Of a stretch of 64,000 nucleotides of DNA, positions 23,761 to 35,421 are shown one piece after another (positions within the stretch are counted from its first letter, which is position 1; every line of letters begins with the position of its first letter). The notes beneath the pieces are model-generated. The model was not told the origin of the DNA. It was given only the letters and a program-made list of their open reading frames with translations, and ran no database searches. Position numbers and translations under genes: made by a program. Source of the stretch: Allomyces macrogynus ATCC 38327. Lineage: Eukaryota > Blastocladiomycota > Blastocladiomycetes > Blastocladiales > Blastocladiaceae. The stretch is from assembly GCA_000151295.1 (NCBI GenBank), contig GG745364.1, forward strand, positions 331,892-395,891. Reading direction: 5' to 3'.

Positions 23761-24899
23761 GGCGTGTCGGTCGCTTTGACCTCCACCCTTGTCTCTTCCC
23801 CTCCCCCACCTCGCCTTTGGTGTTCGTCTCTTGTACCCCATTAGCGTCGTAGTTCCTGGTGTGTCGGCGGTTGGACGTTGATTTCGGTCGGCGTTTGGGC
23901 CGTCGTGCTCGGAATACAAATCTTCTTGGAGAAATTCATGTCGTCGGCCTTGGTGTTTGGGGTAAACTTTAGAGATCGTGCTGTGGAAAATGTCGCGAAT
24001 AGCCGGAAGCCAAGCGAGAGCACTGGCCAAACGGCGAAGGAGAGGAAGGAAACCGTCAGCCCGCTCGCGCTCTTCATGCGCACAAGTCAATCCGCAAGCA
24101 GTGCAACCAGCCAGGCCCCGTCCCGGTCGTATCATTCGCAGCCCCAGATTTCAATCACCATGATCAACCAATACCTGGCGCGCACGCGCTCGTCCAGCGC
24201 GAGTCGATGCTTTCATGAATCCGTGCGCGCTCTGCTGCAGCCCTCGCGCGCCGGACCGAATCTCGAAATCACGTCTCCAAAGGAAACTTCGCGCAATACT
24301 GACCTGTCGACCCTCAACTTGGCCGAACCGATCAAGCCTGCCTCATTGCACGAGTACCACGACCAAGCTCTCGAGGATTCACACTACTCCACCATTGCTC
24401 GTGTGCCCGCGCGCGTCTCGCACGGCCATCTCGCCTTCCAGCTCTTGCCAACGCTGCAATATTGGTCCAAGATAACGCTCCATCGCGATCCGGCTCTACA
24501 AAATTGCACGTGGTTGCTTGAGAGCCGGCCGAACGTGCTTCAGCAAATATATTTGCGATACGAGACAACGTCGGGGAGTTTGGACCCGCGCGGCCATTCT
24601 TCTTGCTTGAACCATTCGCGGGTGTGCAAGTACTCAAGAAATTGCACCTGACGATCCGAGCCGGTTCATTGCTCGACGGCCGTGACTGAAACCGCCCTCG
24701 CGTATCCGGGCCAAGGGCTCGCTGTGGTTCACGCGATCCGGCCAGTCGCCCTCCCCGCAATGCTCGCAGCGCATCTCGCCCGCGCAAGCGCGCGTGGTGA
24801 CGGCGGCACGATGACCGCGCGCGCAGTGACCGAGGCACGTCCACCAGATGATGACGCGACGCTTTGCCCTCACCCTGACACTGCTGTGCCTGTCATTAG
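23761..24899. other. EFL 3' region with weak ORF 24160-24651
   Basis: The EFL 3' untranslated region starts here. An ATG at 24160 opens a 163-aa plus-strand frame to 24651 (begins MINQYLARTRSSSAS) of lower GC than its neighbours; I find no domain and cannot say if it is real. The last 200 nt should contain the 5' exon of the membrane-protein gene, which I could not place with confidence. Confidence 0.3.
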
Positions 24900-26132
24900 C
24901 CCGCGTTTGTCTGGTCAGCAAGCGCGTTCCTGCTCTCCCTCTGCATCTGCCTGCACCTGTCGACTGTCTACGCGGCGGCGACGCTCTACCACCGCGCGCG
25001 GTCGCGGTTCTACCTGTTTCTCGTGTTTGTCGCGCTCGCGCAGTTCTATGACGCGATATGTGAAATCGTCTTGGGGGCCGGCGACTACCCGGTGCCCTAC
25101 ATGGTCGACTGGGTCTTGATTTGGGGGTCGATGTCGTGCTACGGCGTGATGAACTTTGAGCGGTACGTGGCGTGCGTCTTGATTGGATCGAAGAGTTGAT
25201 GACTGATGGGTGGAGACGGCGCTGCACGGTAGGTACCGTCGACTATGCGGCGCGACGCACGCCCTGCTCGTGAAAGTCCTGCGCGTCGCGACAGCGGTCC
25301 TGTGTGTCCTGTGGATCGTCGGGATGGGCGTGGCCATGAACTCGTCGATCAACGTCAATGGCACGACGTATTCGTGGATGGTGCAGACGTTTGGTACGCT
25401 TCCTCCCCACAGTTTCGCTCTCCCCGATTCCACTCACGACGTACCCGCGTGCTAGCCGTCTGCTACATGTATGACGGCATCTTCAACGCAACCATCTCGT
25501 TCCTGTTCATCCACCACCTGCACACGCTGACGGCACCCGCCGGCGCCAAGGGACGCGCGCCGCTGCGCCCGGGCCTGCGTGCATTGCTGCGGCGCACACA
25601 GGCGATGTTGTTTTGCGAGTCAGTGCTGTTCATCACGGCCAATATCGTGCAATTGGTTGACAAGGACCTCGACCCGCTATGGACGCTGCTCGCGATTGCC
25701 GAGGTTCGTCTCACCACCCTCCACCCTTCCTTCCCCACCCCGCGATCGCGCACTTACCACTGCCGCGTGATTTCGCCGCGAAAACAGGCCGGTCGTACCC
25801 GCGTCTTCTGTTCGTTTTTGAGTCACCTGGCACAGATCATGCGCGGCCGGTTCTCCGATACCGAGTCCGGCACGAACCGGACGCCGTCGACGTCGGCAAC
25901 AGCGGCCGCGGTCACGGCGCACACGCCACGGCCGAGTCCGGCGGCGACAAATGGCGGTGGCGGGAGTGGGTTGCCGCCGCTCACGGCACCGATCACGCGC
26001 ATTGGGTCGGCGGGAAGGTTATTGGCGGTGGGGGGCGCCGGGGTGGGCGGGAGTAGTGGATTGATTGGGGTCAAGCGTGGGCCGAGTGTGGGGGAAGGGT
26101 TGTCGGGACACGGGCACGGGCATGGAGGGTAG
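24900..26132 (+). CDS. Multi-pass membrane protein, unknown family (5' exon unresolved)
   Basis: Four clear exons: 24900-25162, 25233-25393, 25456-25703, 25788-26132, phases consistent. Hydrophobic segments are AFLLSLCICLHLSTVYAAA, FYLFLVFVALAQFYDAICEI, the stretch DWVLIWGSMSCYGVM, LRVATAVLCVLWIVGMGVAM and a region with YDGIFNATISFLFI. Another is FCESVLFITANIVQL, giving six or seven helices, a receptor-like topology. The tail is Ser/Thr/Gly-rich and cytoplasmic by inference. I do not recognise a known family. The first exon may start at 24919 rather than 24900, joined to an upstream ATG near 24760. Donors are GTACGT, GTACGC and GTTCGT. Confidence 0.65.
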
Positions 26133-27442
26133 TGGGTGGAGGAGGAAGGGACTTGTCTGTTGAGCAAGCGACTTTCTGGCCGCTTTTAGTTCAAATATAT
26201 ATCGGAGCATGCTGAAAGCGCGTCAATGACGACATGGCGGCTGCCCTCTCGCAGGCAGTGCCAGGGAATGCCCTGCGATGCGCATGGAAGAGAAGTCAGA
26301 GGGTACGTAGATTCACGATTCACGGCCTGCAACTCTGCAACACGATCTGAGCCTGCTACCGCCAATAAGCCCCGATCCGACAAGACCCCGACAATTCGTC
26401 CATCATCGCATCCTCCTCCCCGTCCACATCAATCCAATCCCCACTCCGCCTGCACGCACGAGTCGAGCCAAAAGAACCAGCCACCGGCCGTGGCCCGCCG
26501 ACCACGCGCATCCAACCTCTGGCACGCACGCGCGCCGAGCGTCGACCGTGCAAGCGCCAGCAATCCGGGCGCGACACTCTGTCCGTCGAAGCGCCGTTTT
26601 CGCGATGGCAGGGACGCAGCTCGCGATGCGCCGTTGGGCGTGGCACAGGCGCGCGTTCACGTTCCTTCTCTGGCCGTGCGGATTGATGGCATGCGCCAGT
26701 TACGGGAAACGACCTTGCCACGGTCATTGGCGCAGACGCCGCATGCCGGCCTCCATCCGCAACCGGCCGAAACCGCCTCGCGCGTTGTGCGTGGTTGTGC
26801 CGGCACGTCGACTCGGATCCACTCGCCCGTTGAGTCCGTGAGCCAGGTATTGATGATTTCTGCGTCGTGCACCCCCGTCGCTGCCGCTTGCCAACCAACC
26901 CTCGATGACTTGGTGCGATCGGTCCTGGCTGATCCACGCTGTAAATCGCGCCTGCTCACGAAAAAAAACGAGGGAAAAACGGACTCGCGTTTCGCCCAAC
27001 GATATCGACGACCAGTTGCTCGAGGCCGCGCGGTTCACCGCATCGCCGATTCGTGCCTGCGTCCCGCCCTGCACGCATCGCTCGCCGCGCCACACCACCA
27101 CCGCGCGCGCGCCAGAGCCCCCAGGTCCACTTGACCACTGCGGCGGTCATGTACGTCCGTCTCTGGATCGTCTCCACCGTGTTAAACCGCGCTACGCCGA
27201 GTCGTCGCGGCGCGAGGAAGTGAAGCGCGGTGCTTGTACCAACCCACGATGGAATGGAGCCACCGCAACGGCAGGCGAGGCCGGGCCGTCGTCGTCGTTA
27301 CGAGAACGAGCGCGAGCGCAAACGCGAAAGCTGATCAGTCAAGTAACGTGTGGGATGGCGGGTGGATGTCGTCGCGGTTGGTTGGTCGTCGTCGTCGTCG
27401 TGGTCGGTCGTGGAACAGAGATCCTTGGCTCAATTACTTGCA

Positions 27443-27791
27443 ATGAGTCAAACGCCAGCACCGGGCCGTCCCCATAACGGCCGACCCGTTCTCGACATCG
27501 ACGTCGCCCGAGGAAAACCTGTTCGTCACGCTTGCGCGGCACCGCGCGCACGCGTGGCTCGCCGAGCAGCAGCTATTACCGCAACAACCATTGCAATTAC
27601 AGCCGCGCCCGCGGCCGCCGAGCCAGCCGGCTGATGAGGGGCATGTAATGTGGCACTGGCGCGTGCTCGCCGGTCACAGCGACGTGGTCGATACGGCGTT
27701 CGAGATCCGGGATGGGATGCGCGCGACTGGGAGCATGCGCGGGATGCAGCGGTTGCGACCGCGGCAAGTGTCTTGCCGCATGGCGGGGTGA
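27443..27791 (+). CDS. Weak candidate, Gln-rich small protein
   Basis: An ATG at 27443 (MSQTPAPGRPHNG) leads within 60 nt to a better coding frame reading PEENLFVTLARHRAHAWLAE then EQQLLPQQPLQLQP and VMWHWRVLAGHSDVV, stopping at 27791. Joining them needs a frameshift or an unseen intron. No domain recognised. Confidence 0.25.
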
Positions 27792-28229
27792 GTGCGGTGT
27801 GGACTGCAGGTGGAGAAGTTGGCGGCGCGGTCGCGCACGAGATCGAGCATGCTGGTGCGTTGTGGTTTTCTTCTGTTCTGGTTCATGGCGAAGATAGGAT
27901 GGGCGGGGGGACAGGAGGAGGAGGTGAGGAGGTAGTGGCGGATGACCGCAGACGAAACTGACCAACGCGCGCGTGGGTGGTGGGGGGGGGGGGCACCTCG
28001 TTGCGATGCGGTTGCGGTGCGCGCATCAGCGGCGCCAGCGGCGTCACTGTGGTCCGCTGCTGGTGCGCGCGGGCAAGACGGGAGCGGCGTGGGCGCATCA
28101 GCATCGTGCTCGTTCGCATCCGATGCAGGCGGGGAGCGACGGATGGCCGCCTCCGGAGGTGGCAAGTCGGTTGGCCGTCGATCGACGCCGGGTGGCCACG
28201 CCACCACGCGTCGCTTGCCCGCACGGCAT

Positions 28230-29110
28230 CGCGCGTGGCAAGGCCGGTCCCGATCGCAGCGTCCTCGACATTTTCCAGCCTGCCCATGGCCCGCGCCCCG
28301 CGGTCGCATGCTCCGTGCCGCACGGCGCGCTCCCAGCGCTGGCGCATCCGCTCTTCCTCCCGTTCGCGCTACGACCTCAGCGCCACGAACACGACCGCAG
28401 CCGCGATGATGATGATGCCTCAACAATCACGACCACGTCGCTAGGGCAGCAACGGCAGCAGTAGCAGCAAAAACAACAAGAGCATGCGGCGGCCGCGCGG
28501 AATACCAACCACGTTCGCGCGCTTGCCGCCCACCTAACCGGCCACTACAGCGCCCCGTTCCTCGTCGACTGGAGCACGAGCAGCACGACCACGACCATGG
28601 CGGCACGAGCCGCTGCCGCACCACACCGGCGGCCCGCAGCACGGCGGTGGCGTGCGCGCCAACTTGTCGTGGCCCGTGACCACGTTCCCCACCGACCCGT
28701 GAGGTTGGGCCGGCACGCGCCCAGCGTCGACTGCCAGCGGATGGCCAGACTGGCAACCTTCTCCCGACGCCCTGCTCCCTGGCCCTGCCAACGTCCGCGG
28801 CCGTGACGAAGGCATGCGGGACCCCGCCGCTCGTCGCGGCTGCAGCCGCCGGGACCTCGAGTTCTGGCCGGCTCGCTCCGGTGGGAGACCGCGCCACCGC
28901 CACCACCACCGCCGCCACCACCACTGCCGCCAGTCCCACCACGACCACCAGCAGCTCTGGCCATTGTCGCCGCCCCTGGGGTCGTTTGACCGGCCGGCGT
29001 ACCGGCTCCCGTGCTGATCCCAGTACCAGCGCTGGCGTCGCGGTCCGAGTTTGACGCGGCCGTGGAGCGTGGCAGGGGCCCGCGGCGCTGCTGCCGATCT
29101 TGCTTGAGCC
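28230..29110 (-). CDS. Weak candidate membrane-protein gene, exons unresolved
   Basis: Several hydrophobic stretches appear in minus-strand frames with high G/C third positions: ELLVVVVGLAAVVVAAVVVA (about 28900-28970), MVVVVLLVLQ (near 28590), MLLLFLLLLLPLL (near 28470) and IIIIAAAVVFVAL (near 28400), the last running into a charged helix EREEERMRQRWERAV. They lie in different frames, so a spliced or damaged multi-pass protein is possible. No start codon or splice set could be fixed, and GC-rich repeats could mimic this. Confidence 0.2.
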
Positions 29111-29749
29111 GCGCACAGATCAATGGTGCGTTCTTCTCTTCGTCTTTGCTCGGAATCCGTTTGGGCGGGGACGTTCTGCTGGGCGGCAGGGGCTCTGTCA
29201 GTCGTCGCGATGGCGTTGGACGTGCACGGAAGCAGCATCGGAGGATGCGGCGAGAGGCGTGCGAGTCTTGTTGCGGCCGATCGCGCTGGCACGTGGCAAA
29301 CGCGAAGACTGCGCCACGCGGCCTGACCACGGCGTGACTTGGACCGCGTTCTGAGCGTACGTTCTACGCGCACGGAATGCGCCACGGTTCGGCGGCCGCC
29401 GATGCGGACTTTGGTCGACGGCCCGTCGTGCCCGCCGCTCCATCGCACGCGCCATCGTCCACGACTCCACCCCACCGACTTGCCACACCGCCCGCCGCCC
29501 AGACGCTCGCGCGCGCGCTGCTGCATCGGCTCCACCACCATCTACCACCAGACTGACTGACCTTGCCCCTGCCCCTGCCCGCTCATCGGCACCCCGCTGC
29601 TTGCCGACCCCGCACGCCTGCCCTGCTTGCTCCTCGCCCCGCGTACCTCTCTTCCTCCCTCCCCTCTTTCCTGACGTCTGCCCAACCTGCCACACGCACG
29701 CGCTCGACCTCTCTCTTCTCCACCGCGTCTTCTCGCACCACCACCCACC

Positions 29750-32464
29750 ATGGCCGCTGCCGTCACCACCGGCGCCAAATTCTCCAGGGTGTTCTCGCTG
29801 CTCGACATGGTCGAGGACCTCGTCCTTGCCGTGGCCGTTAACGGCGTCATCGTCTATGCGTCCAACACGGCCGCCACGGTTTTAGGCACGTCTCACTCGA
29901 CTGCCACGATCTTCTTTCATTTGCGCATGGTCCATCTCACGATCCCGGCCTCTCCCCTCATTTCCAGGTCGCGCCGCGCACGAGCTCGCTGGATGCAGTC
30001 TCGCCGACCTGACGCACCCGGACGAGGTTGCACCGCTCACGTCGTCGCTGCTGCACATTGTGCGGTCGGCGCTCGCTGGCAGTAGTGCCGTAACTGGCGT
30101 CCCCGCTGCGGCAGCAGCAGCTGCACAGTCACCCGGAAGACAAGAGGCGACCGACGCGCTGTCGGTGCGCCTTGTCGCACGTTTTCGGCGACAGTTGGGC
30201 GCGGCCACCGCCGCGGATGCGCTCGAGTACGTGCCGCTCGACGTGCACCTGCGCCCACTCGTCTTCCCAGCCGTACCACACGGGTACGCGCACGAAGACG
30301 CGTCGACTGCGGCTGCTGCCGCGCTATCGGGAAACGGCGTCGTCCCGCGTGCGTCGGTGCCACTGGCCCTGCTTGTCGCGCGGCCGATGCTGGTGCAACC
30401 CGCCGACGCACTCCTCGAGGAACTGCTCGACCTGCAACTCGCCAACGTGATGCTGCGCGACCGGCTCGTGCACGCCTACGCCAAGCGGCACCGGCCGATT
30501 GGCTCGCTGTCGGTCCTGCGCGAAATGCTCGTGGATCCAGCGCGTATCCTGCACCAGGCGGCAAATGACGAGGATGCCATGGACGTTGACGCGCCTCCCC
30601 CGACGCCGTTCGAGGACCCGCCGACCGACACGGACGCTGAGGGCAACGGGAACGCGACGTTACCGTCGCCGACGACCGCTGCCGCAGTGTCGTCGTCAAG
30701 TAACACGGCCGCGCACTTCCTGCCGACGGCCGGGCACGGATCCGGGCTCGCGGGCGTCATCACGCCGTCCGACTTGGTCGACGCGAACTTGATGGCGTCG
30801 CGCCGACAGCCCGTCAAGATGCGGCGCGTCCCGCGCAAGCGGCCCGCCGACGGGTACGGTACGTTCGCGTTGCGTTTGCGAGCCTTTCCCACCCGTTGCT
30901 TTCGTGCCGCGCCGACCCCGGGCCGTCCGAGCGGCGCGCGCAGCGCGCACGTGCTGCTCGTGCGTGCACGATGCATGGCGCAGTTCCTCGTTGTGCACTC
31001 CCCACCGTTCCTGTTCTTTACTCACTGTGCGTCAACTTTTTCCCTCCCTTCTTCCCTCAGTGTGCATGGACTGTGGCACGACATCGAGCCCCGAATGGCG
31101 CCGTGGGCCGACCGGCGAAAAGTGTCTCTGCAACGCCTGCGGGATCCGGTTCGCCAAGCGCAAGAAGAACGACGAGGATGCCGGTGCCACGACGACCACG
31201 ATAACACCAGCGGGGTCGCCCGCAGTCTCAGCGAGTGCCGCCGCGGCCGCCGTCGCGGCTGCTGGCCGTGCTCGCGCACGGACGAGCGCCGCGACCCGCG
31301 CGCGGTCTCGCGGCCGGAGTTCAGCGCGCACACGGGCCGATGCGATGCCAGTGACACCGACCCGAGCGTCGCCCGCGTTCACGCCAGCCGCGACGGCAGG
31401 GTCCCCGCTGGCCGCACCCACAACGACGACGGCACCCTTCCCGCTCGCGACGGCCCCGCCATCGACGAGCGCGGCACTGTCGGCACCGTCGTCGCACGCG
31501 GCGATTGCGGCCGTATGGCCCACCGCGCCGATCACGACGACCTCCGCGGTGGCACCGGACACGCGCGATTTCCAGGCTGCGCTCGATGACGGCGCGTGGA
31601 CCGCCATGGTCGCTGCCGCCGGCGCATCGGCCATGTTTGCGCCATTCGACGAGATCCCGCCGCCATTTTCAGGCGCGCCGCCGGCCGTCCAATCTGGTCT
31701 CAGTGCCGACGCGGCGCGGTTTGCACCGACGCCGCCATCCTCGGCGTCAGCGACGGCGTCGCGGAGCACGAACGGGTCGAGCAGCCACAGTTCCGGCACG
31801 CACCACCACCACTACCACCACCACCATCACGGGAATGGCACCGCGCGCACGTTTTCGACGGCCACGACGGGACCACCCCCGCCGCCACCTTCGCTCCCGC
31901 CGTCGCCGTGGACCAGCGCGTCCCCGTGGCCCTCAACGGACTCGCCAAGTACCAGCTCGCCCGAATACGTACCGCCGCCGGCCATGGCCCCCGTTGCGCC
32001 CGCCGACTCTTGGTGGCCTCCCCCACCCACCACCACTTCAACCCCTTGGGCCCTGGGCCCCGGCGCTCGCGCGCGGCCGGGACCCAGCCATGCCCGTCCC
32101 TGCAGCCTCCCCTACACCGAGCTTCTTCGCGACCGCGTCTGAACGCGGTGCCAGCGCCGGCGGATCGGCCGCACCAGCGCTCCCTCTCCCGCCGTTACCG
32201 CCGCTCCCGGCGCCCGCGGATTTACCCGCGTGGTCGGCGCCGATTCCGTCAGCGACGGCACTCGCGCAGTTGTTGGCGCTCGCGTCCATGTCCCCAGCCG
32301 GGAGTGCAGCGCACATGTGGGCGGCATCAGCCATGTCGCCGTCGCCGCAGGCCGAGGCGAGAGCACGGGGGGCAGCCGCGGCAGCGGATGCGGCGAGGCA
32401 TGGGGGTGGTGGGTATGGTGAGGACGGCGCGGGGAGAGGGAGTGCGGGGCGACCAGGTGGATAA
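29750..32464 (+). CDS. WC-2-type PAS plus GATA zinc-finger transcription factor
   Basis: Resembles white collar 2, the partner of the blue-light receptor WC-1 in fungal photoresponse and clock control; nuclear. Exons 29750-29885, 29968-30858, 31061-32142. The PAS domain starts about residue 8 ([31 protein letters not shown], then [19 protein letters not shown]). The GATA finger is C-X2-C-X18-C-X2-C (C344, C347, C366, C369), with [19 protein letters not shown] followed by RFAKRKK as in WC-2. Intron 1 appears to be GC-AG. A His-rich run (about 31800-31830) and Ala/Pro/Ser-rich tail follow. The frame stops at 32142, but coding bias continues in the next frame to 32464 ([17 protein letters not shown]), so a one-base shift near 32020-32060 is likely. 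Confidence 0.8.
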
Positions 32465-32642
32465 CGACCGCCGTGATTCGATTTTTGTTTGGTTTGTTGC
32501 CGCTTCTCCTTGGTGTGCTTTGTTGGGAAATTTGGTCGTCCTTGCTCCCCCGGTCTGTGCATGTCTGGAGTTGAGCTCGTTTTTTTTTCGTGATTCCCCT
32601 CACCGTTCCTTGGTCCTCTGTGCTCGCATCTATCCACGTCCG

Positions 32643-32652
32643 TCTATATAAA
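32643..32652 (+). promoter_or_regulatory. TATA-like box with no assigned gene
   Basis: CTATATAAAC lies between the convergent ends of the WC-2-like gene and the gapped minus-strand gene, pointing toward the latter as antisense. Function unproven. Confidence 0.3.
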
Positions 32653-32868
32653 CCCCGCCCCACCACTTCTCGTCCCGTCCCCGTGCGCGCCCCAAAGTTG
32701 GTTGTTTGGTTCACCCAAAGCGTCTTGATTGTACCCCTCCTCCCACTGCGGCAACCCCGCGTGGAGCGACAGTCAGTCCCGCAGTCCGCCAGTCAAACCG
32801 CCCACCACGGGCCGTTCTCGTTCAATCCTCGCTCTCTCCCTCTCGACTTGCTTCTCCAACTGCGCTCA

Positions 32869-34664
32869 TCAAACCGACCGCCCGACCGGCCGCGCAGTCA
32901 TCGGCGCCCGCCGTAACGGCGGCGGGACCACACTGCGCAAGAGCTCATCGAGCTCCTCGCCCGCAGCGTCATCTTCGCGCTTGCGCTTGGTCCCGGCCAA
33001 CGGCCTCGTCGGCACCGAGACGGCCGCAAGTGCCGCACGAATGCTGGGGGAACGCGCGACGGCGCACGCCCCGTTCCTCCTGGTGTGGGCCGCCAGGGGG
33101 CGGGGACGACCGACACGGGCGCCGCCGTGACCGGCGTGACTTCCTCCGCGCGCGCCGTCGGCACTGGCGCCGAACAAGGCGCGGGCGGCTCAAGTCCCAC
33201 GCCCGCGCCCGTCACCGCCGCCCACCAGCCCGCGAAGACCGCCGCGTCCACACCGTCCGCATCGAGCGCAGCGAGCGCGGCCACCGTGCCCGCGACATCG
33301 AGACTCGCGAGTGCGGCCGTCGCGACCGCCGTCGCGTCAATCACTGCCGGCTCAGGTGCCGGAAGTCGTAGTAGTTGGGACGTAGCGGCGTGCCGAGCGG
33401 CGGCATGCTGCATCCGCGCAGAAGTTCGGCGAGCCCGTCGTCGTCGTCGTCGTCTTCGGCAAACGTGCTGGGGAGGGACGCGGCGCCGCGCTTGCCGAGT
33501 GGGTGGGGCGGCAGAGGGATAAAGAGAGGGAGGTGCCGTGCCCCGAGTCGTGCGACCGGCATTTCGCGGACGCGCGGGCGCGAGGCCGCGGACGGCTCGT
33601 ACGCGTGCTGATTGAGTGGGGCGGCGCAGNNNNNNNNNNNNNNNNNNNNNNNNNNNNNNNNNNNNNNNNNNNNNNNNNNNNNNNNNNNNNNNNNNNNNNN
33701 NNNNNNNNNNNNNNNNNNNNNNNNNNNNNNNNNNNNNNNNNNNNNNNNNNNNNNNNNNNNNNNNNNNNNNNNNNNNNNNNNNNNNNNNNNNNNNNNNNNN
33801 NNNNNNNNNNNNNNNNNNNNNNNNNNNNNNNNNNNNNNNNNNNNNNNNNNNNNNNNNNNNNNNNNNNNNNNNNNNNNNNNNNNNNNNNNNNNNNNNNNNN
33901 NNNNNNNNNNNNNNNNNNNNNNNNNNNNNNNNNNNNNNNNNNNNNNNNNNNNNNNNNNNNNNNNNNNNNNNNNNNNNNNNNNNNNNNNNNNNNNNNNNNN
34001 NNNNNNNNNNNNNNNNNNNNNNNNNNNNNNNNNNNNNNNNNNNNNNNNNNNNNNNNNNNNNNNNNNNNNNNNNNNNNNNNNNNNNNNNNNNNNNNNNNNN
34101 NNNNNNNNNNNNNNNNNNNNNNNNNNNNNNNNNNNNNNNNNNNNNNNNNNNNNNNNNNNNNNNNNNNNNNNNNNNNNNNNNNNNNNNNNNNNNNNNNNNN
34201 NNNNNNNNNNNNNNNNNNNNNNNNNNNNNNNNNNNNNNNNNNNNNNNNNNNNNNNNNNNNNNNNNNNNCGCGTCGACGCACCTCGAAGCCACGTTCGCGT
34301 GGTGCGCGTGGTCCGCGTGGTGCGCGTGCGCCTGTGCCGTCGTCGTCGGCTCCCCATACGCCGCGTACGCCATCCCCTGCTGCGTCGGCGTCGGCGTCTG
34401 GTGCGGCGGCAACCACGCGCCCCACGTCTGCGCCCACCGCGCGTCGACGCGGTGCATGAGCGCCGCGGGCGGCGCCGACGTGACCGTCTGTGGCGGGTAC
34501 CAGCTGTAGGCCGGCGGGTAGGAGTGCGCCGGTTGCGGTACTGCGGGCGCGAGGACGGAGGCGGTCGGGAACGCGTCGCGCGGAGATGTGGCGGCGGTAG
34601 CGGTGACCCGGCGCGACGACATGGTGGTGGCGGATCGGAGACGACTAGGGGGGTCGGCGGGCAT
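32869..34664 (-). CDS. Unknown nuclear-type protein, interrupted by assembly gap
   Basis: Not recognised. The ATG at 34664-34662 starts a Pro/Ala/His-rich exon ending in HADHAHHANVASRCVDA at the gap. After the gap the frame reads NQHAYEPSAASRPRVREMPV with an acidic run (AEDDDDDDGLAELLRG). It moves near 33350 to a second frame (VAALAALDADGVDAAVFAGW) and near 33120 to a third (RPLAGTKRKREDDAAGEELD) ending at 32869. KRKRE looks like a nuclear localisation signal. Either introns are missed or indels occur beside the gap; no clear splice pairs were found. It could be a transcriptional regulator, but nothing proves it. Confidence 0.5.
33630..34268. other. Assembly gap, 639 N
   Basis: A run of 639 undetermined bases inside the minus-strand gene. 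Its length may be estimated rather than measured. Confidence 0.99.
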
Positions 34665-35421
34665 CGCGGTGAGAATGGTGGAGGGGGATGGGATGGTGTG
34701 AATGAGGGACGAACCAATGAGGAATTGAAGGATCCGGGCACCGACAAGGGCCGCGACGCGATCTGGCAAGGATCGCGAGGGATCGTTGGTGCGCAGGAAC
34801 GAGCGGTGGAAGGACAATAATGACACGCTGGTGATTGGCGCGGCTGCGTCGCCGAGTGCGATCCGGACGGCGGATGGCTGAGGCCGAGCGGGGATGGCGG
34901 GATCAGATCAAAGTCGGTGGGCGAGTCGTGATTGGAAGGGGGCAGGTGCGTAAGATAGCGGGAGCAGAGGAGCGGAGGTGGGGCTGGCTGGGTGGCGCCG
35001 CTGGCTCGTGGGCCCCCCGGGAGGCCGACGTGCGCAAGCTTGGGCCATGGGCAGCGCATTGCAGCGACTTGGGCGCCGTGGGCCATGGCGCTCCGCGCGC
35101 GAGCGAGGCAGCCGGCACTGACCCAGCGTGCTCCTCAACGAGGCAGACAACGGCTCGCGGCGGTCGACAGGCACGGCGTCTCGAGCTAGCACGTGGATTT
35201 CGCATGCAAGTGCGAGACGCCAGATGTGAGAGACGCGCAGGTTTTCGCGTCTTGCTGTCGCACCATGTTGCGCAGCGGCCGCCGCGCCTCGTCTGGCCAG
35301 GAACCGTCGCGGCGCGCACGTCGAGGATGTGGAGGCTTCGTTGTGCCGCACCGTCGACGCGGTCTCGGCCCGCCGCCGAGCGCCCATGAGCCGCCTTCAA
35401 CCATCCGCATACCGTCCGATA
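34665..35421. other. Intergenic region, no gene seen
   Basis: Upstream region of the gapped gene and 3' region of the ARF-like gene. Open frames are present on both strands but without family resemblance or splice support. Confidence 0.45.

Larger units (their letters stand above)
26133..29749. other. 3.6-kb region with only weak coding candidates
   Basis: No recognisable family. Fragments with coding-like third-position bias exist on the minus strand near 26340-26480 (acidic tail WIDVDGEEDAMMDEL), 26660-26960 and 28230-29110, and on the plus strand near 27443-27791. Simple repeats include G10 near 27980 and CCACCACCG-type triplets near 28900-28960. The last few hundred nt, pyrimidine-rich, are the promoter and leader of the WC-2-like gene. 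Confidence 0.4.

Noticed and set aside
26226..27134. 302-residue plus-strand open frame.
   Set aside because: Low-complexity Arg/Pro/Ser composition, no homology, and minus-strand pieces there look at least as coding-like.
28660..28720. CCG motif (TPPPCCG) hinting at a tetraspanin on the minus strand.
   Set aside because: The frame is not continuous with the hydrophobic segments, and the remaining tetraspanin cysteines could not be placed.
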